Positions 5,022-10,083 of a DNA stretch of 10,083 bases are shown here, one piece after another (position 1 is the stretch's first letter; every line of letters begins with the position of its first letter). A program made the position numbers and the translations under genes. The stretch is from positions 1-10,083 of the forward strand of contig VMFF01000014.1 in the NCBI GenBank assembly GCA_007375915.1, in the 5' to 3' direction. The DNA is from Candidatus Doudnabacteria bacterium Gr01-1014_77 (GTDB taxonomy: Bacteria > Patescibacteriota > Doudnabacteria > UBA920 > VMFF01). The notes beneath the pieces were generated by a model that was not told the DNA's origin, did not search any database, and was given only the letters and a program-made list of their open reading frames with translations.

Positions 5022-5435
5022 TTATACACCTAGGTCTTTCAGCTTTTGTTTGTATTTCTCGTAGTCTTCAATATAGTCTTCCCTGTTTGGGTTGTAGTTT
5101 GTTGAGCTAATGGCTAAAAGCACAGCATCTGGACTAAAATCCTTAAATCCGTGCCAAACGTAGTTTCCGATGTACATAGCGCTTTGAGGTGATTTCATTG
5201 GTATTTCTTCTAAGCCGTTTCCTTTGTCTATGACAGCAGTACAAGACCCAGAAACCATAATAAAGAGTTCTTCTTCTTTTAGATGGCAGTGTTGCCCTGT
5301 GTTTCCTGTTGGATGTGATATGAAATATACCCGCTTAACCTCAAAGTCAACATATTCTTTGAGTTCTAGAGGGCTCATTACAAAGTTTGGTGCTTGGATT
5401 TTTTTTACTTCAAATTGTTTGAATTGAAGTTGCAT
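5022..5435 (-). CDS. dTDP-4-keto-6-deoxyglucose 3,4-ketoisomerase (FdtA/QdtA-like cupin)
   Basis: A 137-residue cupin of the FdtA/WxcM-like family (Pfam PF05523), similar in length to FdtA. Family landmarks in order are KRVYFI (34-39), GQHCH (47-51), ELFIMVSGSCTAVID (56-70), MYIGNYVWHGFKDFS (87-101), AVLLAISSTNY (104-114) and EDYIEDY (119-125). H49 and H51 match the active-site histidines of FdtA, even in numbering. Two neighbours differ: the usual RGxHAHK appears as TGQHCHL, losing the Arg and Lys. Family members move the keto group of the RmlB product from C4 to C3, toward dTDP-3-amino-3,6-dideoxy sugars. It follows rmlB by 11 bases and is surely co-transcribed, which supports the substrate. 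I cannot tell FdtA (galacto product) from QdtA (gluco product). The partner aminotransferase and acyltransferase are not in this window. Confidence 0.85.
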   Translation of the reverse strand: MQLQFKQFEVKKIQAPNFVMSPLELKEYVDFEVKRVYFISHPTGNTGQHCHLKEEELFIMVSGSCTAVIDKGNGLEEIPMKSPQSAMYIGNYVWHGFKDFSPDAVLLAISSTNYNPNREDYIEDYEKYKQKLKDLGV

Positions 5436-5446
5436 TTTTGTTTCAG

Positions 5447-6694
5447 TTATTTAATGTGATCGTTGATATTTTCGTTTCTTTGTTTAATCTTAGCCATCCA
5501 TTCCTGGTTATGCAAATACCACTCGATTGTTTTAGGGATTGCTTCTTCAAAACGATGTTCAGGGTACCAACCAAGTTCATTCATGATTTTTGTTGCATCT
5601 ATCGCATATCTTCTGTCGTGGCCTGGTCTGTCAGGAACAAATTTAATCATTGATTCAGGTAAACCAAAGTATTGCAAAATTAACTTCGCTATCTCAAGAT
5701 TACTCTTTTCGTTGTTACCACCAATGTTGTAAACTTCACCAGCAATTCCTTTGTGGAGCATTAAATCAATTGCTTTGACGTGATCTAGGACAAATAACCA
5801 GTCACGGATATATTTGCCATCTCCATAGATTGGGAACTGTTCTCTGTTTAATGCTTTAGTTATTAAATATGGAATTAGTTTTTCTGGGAACTGGTAAGGA
5901 CCATAGTTGTTAGAGCAGTGGCTTACTATTACTGGAACTCCGAAAGTATTGTAGTAAGCTCGGCAAAGCATGTCTCCACCTGCTTTTGCTGCTGCATAAG
6001 GAACATTTGGTTCAAAAGCAGTTTCTTCTGTAAACATTCTTTGTTCACCAAGTTCTAATGAACCGTATACTTCATCTGTTGAAATGTTAACGAATTTGAA
6101 GAGATTGTGTCTTCTTGTTGCATCTAATAGTGTTTGTACACCAACAGTGTTGGTCATAACAAACTCTCTAGAACCAATGTGTATGCTTCTATCAACGTGT
6201 GTTTCAGCTGCAAAGTTAACAATAGAGTCTATTTTTTCTTTAATGATTATTTCATCGATGAACTTCTGATCAACTATATCACCTTGATAGAAAACATAGT
6301 TTGGACGATCTTCAATGTCTATTAGATTATCAATGTTTCCAGCGTATGTTAGCTTGTCTATGTTAACTATTTTGTAATGTGGGTATTTAGTAACCATGTG
6401 GCGAACAAAGTTGCTACCAATGAATCCAGCGCCACCGCAAACTAAAACATTCATCTGTCTTACCTCTAGGTTCATTCCTTTTAGAACAGACGCAAAAATC
6501 TCAGCAGAAAGTCCTGAGATTTTTATGGCATCGTGTATTTCAATTTCTCTTTTTTTGTAAAGTTTAACAGCCAAGCGAGTTCGCTCAGATGTTGTCATCT
6601 GGTTTAGTATTTCTTCACTGTATGCTTCTGTTCCTGTCTTGTTTCCGCTGTAGTTTGGATCTAAGTGTGGCGGAAATGGAGGAGTAAATTCCAT
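5447..6694 (-). CDS. rmlB: dTDP-glucose 4,6-dehydratase with UPF0175-like N-terminal extension
   Basis: Residues 81-415 are a complete RmlB, a cytoplasmic short-chain dehydrogenase/reductase that turns dTDP-glucose into dTDP-4-keto-6-deoxyglucose with bound NAD. Visible motifs are GGAGFIG (87-93, cofactor binding), STDEVYG (205-211, with the family's catalytic Asp/Glu), YAAAK (233-237, the Tyr-x3-Lys pair), NNYGPYQFPEKLIP and RDWLF. Residues 1-80 are extra. They end in ERTRLAVKLYKKREIEIHDA and a helix-turn-helix-like SGLSAEIFASVLKG, which resembles the UPF0175 family of small DNA-binding or antitoxin-like proteins. Family RmlB proteins begin at the equivalent of M81 (ATG 6454), and here that codon has its own excellent ribosome site (GAGGT, seven-base spacing). 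ATG 6694 has none visible. Either a fusion protein, a normal 335-residue RmlB, or both may be made. The gene leads the operon with the ketoisomerase. Confidence 0.93.
   Translation of the reverse strand: MEFTPPFPPHLDPNYSGNKTGTEAYSEEILNQMTTSERTRLAVKLYKKREIEIHDAIKISGLSAEIFASVLKGMNLEVRQMNVLVCGGAGFIGSNFVRHMVTKYPHYKIVNIDKLTYAGNIDNLIDIEDRPNYVFYQGDIVDQKFIDEIIIKEKIDSIVNFAAETHVDRSIHIGSREFVMTNTVGVQTLLDATRRHNLFKFVNISTDEVYGSLELGEQRMFTEETAFEPNVPYAAAKAGGDMLCRAYYNTFGVPVIVSHCSNNYGPYQFPEKLIPYLITKALNREQFPIYGDGKYIRDWLFVLDHVKAIDLMLHKGIAGEVYNIGGNNEKSNLEIAKLILQYFGLPESMIKFVPDRPGHDRRYAIDATKIMNELGWYPEHRFEEAIPKTIEWYLHNQEWMAKIKQRNENINDHIK
6452..6466 (-). promoter_or_regulatory. Internal ribosome binding site and start of the canonical RmlB
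   Basis: On the minus strand, GAGGT (6466-6462) lies seven bases before ATG (6454-6452), in frame within the longer reading frame. The protein from this ATG begins MNVLVCGGAG, the normal RmlB start. No stop codon separates it from the upstream UPF0175-like codons. Confidence 0.65.
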
Positions 6695-6722
6695 GTGTGT
6701 TGTTTAAAAAGGTTTACATCGT

Positions 6723-6751
6723 AGATTACCAGAATATACCTTATTTGTCAA
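6723..6751 (-). promoter_or_regulatory. Strong promoter of the dTDP-sugar operon
   Basis: On the minus strand, -35 is a perfect TTGACA (6751-6746) and -10 is TAATCT (6728-6723) preceded by TGG, with a 17-base spacer. The predicted start near 6716 leaves about 21 bases before ATG 6694, so the long reading frame is on the transcript. Confidence 0.75.
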
Positions 6752-6810
6752 AGGCAAAGCGGGTCGAACTATGCATTATATTGGATACACAATCTTTGTC
6801 TTGTTTGGAC

Positions 6811-6839
6811 TGGAATTTTTTTGGTATATGTAATATAAT
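6811..6839 (+). promoter_or_regulatory. Promoter of the four-tRNA array
   Basis: A perfect -10 TATAAT (6834-6839) sits 17 bases after a poor -35, TGGAAT (6811-6816). Transcription would begin near 6846, about 38 bases before tRNA-Leu. It is divergent from the dTDP-sugar promoter. Confidence 0.55.
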
Positions 6840-6845
6840 TAGCGA

Positions 6846-6872
6846 GATTTGATGTTTCAAATCTTTCTTTTT
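6846..6872 (+). promoter_or_regulatory. Hairpin with T tract at the start of the tRNA transcript
   Basis: GATTTGA (6846-6852) and TCAAATC (6857-6863) flank a TGTT loop and are followed by TTTCTTTTT (6864-6872). It begins at the predicted transcription start. The stem is AT-rich, so it may be a weak attenuator, a processing signal, or chance. Confidence 0.3.
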
Positions 6873-6883
6873 AACTAACCCGC

Positions 6884-6970
6884 GCCCGGGTGGCGAAACT
6901 GGCAGACGCACTACCTTGAGGTGGTAGCGGGAGCAATCCCATGGGAGTTCGAATCTCCCCTCGGGCACCA
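6884..6970 (+). tRNA. tRNA-Leu (anticodon GAG)
   Basis: An 87-base class II tRNA with encoded CCA (6968-6970). Acceptor GCCCGGG (6884-6890) pairs with CTCGGGC (6960-6966), with one G-T. Anticodon stem CTACC/GGTAG encloses TTGAGGT, giving GAG. A long variable arm and the T-loop motif GTTCGAATC are present. First of four tRNAs in the array. Confidence 0.96.
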
Positions 6971-6987
6971 AAAGTTTTTAAGCACGA

Positions 6988-7064
<77 letters not shown>

Positions 7065-7086
7065 GTAAGATATGAAGTGTAATTAT

Positions 7087-7161
7087 GCCGAGCTAGCTCA
7101 TCGGTAGAGCGCTGCCCTGAAGAGGCAGGCGTGCCCAGTTCGACTCTGGGGCTCGGCACCA
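7087..7161 (+). tRNA. tRNA-Phe (anticodon GAA)
   Basis: A 75-base tRNA with encoded CCA (7159-7161). Acceptor GCCGAGC (7087-7093) pairs with GCTCGGC (7151-7157). Anticodon stem CTGCC/GGCAG encloses CTGAAGA, giving GAA. T-stem CCCAG/CTGGG encloses TTCGACT. Confidence 0.95.
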
Positions 7162-7174
7162 TAAATAATTCTAA

Positions 7175-7248
7175 GCGGCTATGGTTCAATGGTAGAACTC
7201 TTCCTTGCCAAGGAAGTGACACGGGTTCGATTCCCGTTAGCCGCTCCA
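7175..7248 (+). tRNA. tRNA-Gly (anticodon GCC)
   Basis: A 74-base tRNA with encoded CCA (7246-7248). Acceptor GCGGCTA (7175-7181) pairs with TAGCCGC (7238-7244). Anticodon stem CTTCC/GGAAG encloses TTGCCAA, giving GCC. The T-loop motif GTTCGATTC is present. Last tRNA before the terminator. Confidence 0.96.
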
Positions 7249-7282
7249 AAAAAGAACCCCACTTTTTAGTGGGGTTCTTTTT
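7249..7282. terminator. Bidirectional terminator between tRNA array and nrnA
   Basis: A perfect 15-pair stem joins 7249-7263 to 7268-7282, with core AGAACCCCACT and a TTTT loop; A and T tracts form the base. It begins directly after the CCA of tRNA-Gly. The TAA of the convergent nrnA (7283-7281) lies in its T tract, so it ends both transcripts. Confidence 0.95.
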
Positions 7283-8246
7283 AATGTTCGTCTATTTTCC
7301 AGCTTCCGTCCGGTTGTTTTATTATCTTCCCTGGTATTTCGAAACCTGAAGCTAGTTTATGTCCCCCTCCTCCGAAAAGGTTTGCAAGGAAAGAAACGTC
7401 CATGTTCTTGTTTTCTTCGCTTCTTAAGCTTCCTTTAACTTGATTACCGTCTTGTCTTAAGAAAAGTGCGAATTTAATCCCTGGTATTTTGTTTAGTGTT
7501 TCAACGAATCCTTCAAAGGTGCTGTTTGAGACTTCCCCAAGTTGATCTAAATCTTCTTGTGTTATGACGCTTATAGCTACCTTGTCGTCATTTAACAATC
7601 TTGTATTTTCAATTGCTTTTGCCCAGGCTTTTAGTGCGTTTAGATCTTTGCTTTGGTAGGTTGATTCATATATCTTGTCTATTCTTGCCCCATATTTCAT
7701 TAGTTCACCAGCTGCAATTAAAGTTGATGGTTGGGTGTTTGAGTGCATGAATGAACCAGTGTCTGTAAACATTCCAGTTAAAAGACATTTTGCAATGTCA
7801 CTGTTGAATTTGATGTCTAGGTATTTGAAAAAATCATAGACTAGTTCTGCTACTGAAGATTTTTGTGCGTCTACTAGGTTAACTGTGCCATACATTTGGT
7901 TATCCGGATGGTGGTCTATGTTTAGTATTGGTAAATCTGAGTTTATTATTTCTTCAAAACCAACTCTTGTTTTTTTGCCGCATCCAAAAAGAATTATTCC
8001 ATCATAGAATTCATTTGTTGCAGGAGTTGGAAGTTCTGAGAGGATTAAATTTTGTTTTGGAAGGAATTGAAGTCCTGAAGGAACTCCACCGTCTGCAACT
8101 AACGTTGCTTGTTTGTTCATTGATTCTAAGATAACGGACATTGCGAGCATTGAACCGCCGTCATCTCCATCTGTTCTTGCATGAGAGGCTAGGAGAAAGC
8201 GGTTGTTATCTGTTATGAATTGTTTTGCTTGTTCAAAGTTATTCAT
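7281..8246 (-). CDS. nrnA: DHH/DHHA1 phosphoesterase, NrnA-like
   Basis: A 321-residue protein of the NrnA/RecJ-like DHH superfamily, whose NrnA members degrade very short oligoribonucleotides and dephosphorylate pAp. Motif I is SHARTDGD (21-28), with H22, D26 and D28 kept. Motif III is DHH (111-113), motif IV is TDTG (161-164), and the DHHA1 domain has GSLRSE (272-277) and GGGGH (292-296). Length is normal for the family. Motif II is odd: the family usually has a metal-binding Asp in a (V/L)DxG/A...R context, but here the matching stretch is LFGCGKKTR (86-94), with Gly at that position. Activity may therefore be altered, or the substrate may differ. The start ATG (8246) overlaps the end of rbfA by eight bases (ATGAATAA), implying translational coupling. 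It is third after infB and rbfA, a common bacterial order. Confidence 0.9.
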   Translation of the reverse strand: MNNFEQAKQFITDNNRFLLASHARTDGDDGGSMLAMSVILESMNKQATLVADGGVPSGLQFLPKQNLILSELPTPATNEFYDGIILFGCGKKTRVGFEEIINSDLPILNIDHHPDNQMYGTVNLVDAQKSSVAELVYDFFKYLDIKFNSDIAKCLLTGMFTDTGSFMHSNTQPSTLIAAGELMKYGARIDKIYESTYQSKDLNALKAWAKAIENTRLLNDDKVAISVITQEDLDQLGEVSNSTFEGFVETLNKIPGIKFALFLRQDGNQVKGSLRSEENKNMDVSFLANLFGGGGHKLASGFEIPGKIIKQPDGSWKIDEH

Positions 8247-8610
8247 TGCTTTCTTCTCTTTCTTTCTCTATCTCGTGGAAGATGTTGCTTATATGTTCTG
8301 CATATCTTGCGCTTGTGTCTAGATGAAATGATATTCTAGGAACTATTTTAGTTTCAACGTGTCTGTTTAACTCACCTTGAATATCGTAGAGGTTTTTCCT
8401 TAGTAGTTCTAAGATATGCTCATCGTTTCCGTTTACTATTGTGATCCATATTTTAGCCCAACGCATGTCTCTTGAGGTTTCTACTTTTGATATTGTGACT
8501 ATGCTTTTGCTGTTTTTAAAGTAAGGTAAAAGAATCTCTCCTAATAGTCTTTGTATTAGGGAGTTTATTTTTTCTATGCGGTTAGTGTTTTTCTTAGGTG
8601 GAAATTGCAT
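8239..8610 (-). CDS. rbfA: Ribosome-binding factor A
   Basis: A 123-residue RbfA, a single KH-type domain that in known bacteria binds the small ribosomal subunit and helps mature the 5' end of 16S rRNA. Landmarks are RIEKINSLIQRLLGEIL near the N-terminus, VTISKVETSRDMRWAKIWIT (38-57) and IVPRISFHLDTSARYAEHI (88-106), which match the family's conserved beta strand, 'Dl..A.v' and 'P.i.F..D.s' segments. Its length is typical. It follows infB with 28 bases between stop and start, and overlaps nrnA by eight bases. No Shine-Dalgarno lies at normal distance before ATG 8610; the nearest AGGA is within the intercistronic hairpin. The operon context makes the identity very likely. Confidence 0.93.
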   Translation of the reverse strand: MQFPPKKNTNRIEKINSLIQRLLGEILLPYFKNSKSIVTISKVETSRDMRWAKIWITIVNGNDEHILELLRKNLYDIQGELNRHVETKIVPRISFHLDTSARYAEHISNIFHEIEKEREESNE

Positions 8611-8617
8611 GGGTTTT

Positions 8618-8640
8618 TAAAAGTCCTGCAAGCAGGACTT
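8618..8640 (-). promoter_or_regulatory. Intercistronic hairpin between infB and rbfA
   Basis: AAGTCCTG (8621-8628) and CAGGACTT (8633-8640) form a perfect eight-pair stem with a four-base loop. On the minus strand it is followed by TT (8620-8619) beyond its own terminal TT, making TTTT, then AAAAACCC and the rbfA ATG. The infB stop codon overlaps its base. It could be a partial terminator that lowers rbfA/nrnA expression, or an RNA-processing or stabilising hairpin. The T run is too short for a confident terminator. Confidence 0.5.
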
Positions 8641-10083
8641 ATTTATTAGAAATGAATTCTTTTGCTTTGAGTTTTTCTTCAAAGGATTCAATGACGTCTC
8701 CTTCTACAATCTTTGTCCCGGAGAGTTTAACCTTCATTCCAAATTCATCCCCGCTGTTTACTTCTTTAGCAACTGTTTTGCTTTGTTGTAATTCAAGTAT
8801 TTCACCACGCCCTGCCTCTTCTCCGTTTCGTAGGACTGCGATTTCTCCTGATTTCTTAATCATTCCTTGTTCAACACGTCCACCAATGATCATGGTGTTT
8901 TTTTCTGTCATGAATACTTTGAGGATTTTTGCTTTTCCAAATGTAGTCTTTATTAATTCTGGAGAAAGCATTTTAACAACAGCGGTAGTTACGTTTTCAA
9001 TTAATTCGTAGATGATATCATACATATCAATTGTTACTTTTTGCTGTTTCGCAAGACCGAGTGCTTTGCTGTTTGCTTTGGTATTAAAACCAATGATTGT
9101 TGCTTTTGATGTTGATGCTAAGGTAACATCGTTTTCGTTTATTTCTCCTGCTCCTTCTGAAATGATGTTTATGGTAACTTCGTCGTTTTTAAGTTTATCT
9201 ATGGATTGTTTGATTGCTTCTAAAGATCCTAAAACATCTGTTTTAATAATGAGGTTTAGGGTTTTGCTTCCTGCCTCCACTTTTATTCTCTGGTTTTGAG
9301 TTATTCTTCTGACTCTTTCTTTTCTTTGGATTTGGAAGGCAATTTGTTTTGCTTCCTCTAATGTTTCTCTAGTTGAGAGAATATCTCCAGTTTGAGGGAC
9401 ATCAGAAAGACCTGAAATTTGAACAGGAGTTGAAGGCAATGCTTCTTTGGTTTTTTTACCATGTTCGTCTTCTAATGCTCTGACTCTTCCGAAAGCTCCG
9501 CCTATTGTAACAATGTCCCCTATTTTCAATTGACCGTTCTGAATGATGACTGTCGCAACAGGACCTTTCCCCTGTGAAAGATGTGATTCAATAACTGTTC
9601 CGAGGGTTTTTCCATTTGGATTTGCTCTGAAGTTTTCAACTTCTGCAGTTAGAAGAACCATTTCTAATAGTTCATCTATACCTTGTCCTGTTTTTGCAGA
9701 GATAGGGACTGCGATTGTTTTTCCACCCCAGTCTTCAGTTAGAACACCATGTTCAGCTAATTCTTGTTTAGCTCGCATTATGTTTGCACCCTCTTTATCA
9801 ATTTTGTTTATGGCGACTATTAAAGGAGTGTTTGTAAATTTTGCTCTGTTTATGACTTCAATGGTTTGTGGTTTAACACCATCATCAGCAGCAATGACTA
9901 AGATGATTATGTCAGTAACGTTTGCTCCTCTAGCACGCATTTCTGAGAAAGCTTCATGTCCTGGAGTATCTAATATTGTTATTGGTTTGTTGTTCTTTTT
10001 AACTTGGTATGCACCAATGTGTTGAGTAATAGCCCCTGCGTCCCCAGCAACAACCTCTGTTTTCCTGATGTAATCAATTAAAG
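8639..10083 (-). CDS. infB: Translation initiation factor IF-2, C-terminal part
   Basis: The window holds the last 480 or so codons; the start lies beyond the right edge. IF-2 is the GTPase that places initiator tRNA on the ribosome. Visible GTPase motifs are G2 (GAITQHIGAY, about 10039-10010), G3 (DTPGHEAF, 9970-9947), G4 (NKID, 9808-9797) and G5 (SAKTGQG, 9700-9680); G1 is off the edge. Domain II follows (GTVIESHLSQGKGPVATVII, GFGR-like GGAFGRVRAL), then domain III (VLGSLEAIKQSIDKL, GAGEINENDV). The C-terminal tRNA-binding domain (FGKAKILKVF, IIGGRVEQGMIKK, FGMKVKLSG) ends at TAA 8641-8639. All domains look normal. Although an in-frame ATG exists at 9940 (MRARGANV), it is inside the GTPase domain and is not the start. 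The gene heads infB-rbfA-nrnA. Confidence 0.97.
   Translation of the reverse strand, partial: LIDYIRKTEVVAGDAGAITQHIGAYQVKKNNKPITILDTPGHEAFSEMRARGANVTDIIILVIAADDGVKPQTIEVINRAKFTNTPLIVAINKIDKEGANIMRAKQELAEHGVLTEDWGGKTIAVPISAKTGQGIDELLEMVLLTAEVENFRANPNGKTLGTVIESHLSQGKGPVATVIIQNGQLKIGDIVTIGGAFGRVRALEDEHGKKTKEALPSTPVQISGLSDVPQTGDILSTRETLEEAKQIAFQIQRKERVRRITQNQRIKVEAGSKTLNLIIKTDVLGSLEAIKQSIDKLKNDEVTINIISEGAGEINENDVTLASTSKATIIGFNTKANSKALGLAKQQKVTIDMYDIIYELIENVTTAVVKMLSPELIKTTFGKAKILKVFMTEKNTMIIGGRVEQGMIKKSGEIAVLRNGEEAGRGEILELQQSKTVAKEVNSGDEFGMKVKLSGTKIVEGDVIESFEEKLKAKEFISNK

Noticed and set aside
4844..5029. 61-codon minus-strand open frame between the ketoisomerase and lysozyme-like genes
   Set aside because: It spans a terminator, the promoter and the leader hairpins, and has no ribosome site or protein-like composition.
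6741..6971. Open frame on the minus strand with EGRFELP-like start
   Set aside because: It is antisense to tRNA-Leu(GAG) and runs through the promoter region; a known type of false protein.
8598..10025. Long plus-strand open frames opposite infB
   Set aside because: They are shadows of the strongly conserved IF-2 frame and show no recognisable motif of their own.

Overview
The window looks like part of a small, AT-rich bacterial genome, most likely a member of the Candidate Phyla Radiation (Patescibacteria). This is inferred, not proven. The supporting signs are a four-domain ribosomal protein S1, several short uncharacterised membrane or secreted proteins, a free-standing LAGLIDADG endonuclease beside tRNA genes, a secreted lysozyme-like protein, tight gene packing, and stop codons that are almost all TAA. 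All long reading frames are intact under the standard code, so UGA is not recoded. All six tRNA genes encode their own CCA end.

Layout. At the left edge is the start of an acidic, more GC-rich unknown gene (minus strand). It is divergent from an rpsA-like S1 gene (plus strand, 427-1584), and the two promoters appear to share one palindromic -35 box. The S1 leader can fold in two mutually exclusive ways, one of which resembles an intrinsic terminator just before the start codon. A bidirectional terminator follows S1. A compact minus-strand trio (2674 to 1622) encodes a four-helix membrane protein, an RNHCP-type zinc protein and an unknown protein. Further right on the minus strand lie a LAGLIDADG endonuclease gene whose end runs into tRNA-Cys, then tRNA-Leu(TAA), then a single-span membrane protein gene that starts ten bases after that tRNA.

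From 4141 to 4942 is a secreted lysozyme-like gene with its own strong promoter, a structured leader RNA and a terminator. From 4982 to 6751 is a two-gene dTDP-sugar operon. It holds dTDP-glucose 4,6-dehydratase (RmlB), carrying an unusual N-terminal extension resembling UPF0175, and a cupin 3,4-ketoisomerase of the FdtA/QdtA type. Together they would turn dTDP-glucose into a dTDP-3-keto-6-deoxyhexose for cell-surface glycans.

From 6811 to 7282 is a plus-strand tRNA array (Leu-GAG, Val-TAC, Phe-GAA, Gly-GCC) with a promoter and a strong terminator. That terminator is shared with the convergent translation/RNA-turnover operon infB-rbfA-nrnA (minus strand), whose infB runs off the right edge. 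Its NrnA-like DHH phosphoesterase lacks the expected motif II aspartate.

No stretch longer than about 300 bases lacks a gene. I see no CRISPR array, insertion sequence or replication origin. The best candidates for something new are the UPF0175-RmlB fusion with an internal ribosome binding site, the two leader RNAs (S1 and the lysozyme-like gene), and the endonuclease/tRNA-Cys overlap.
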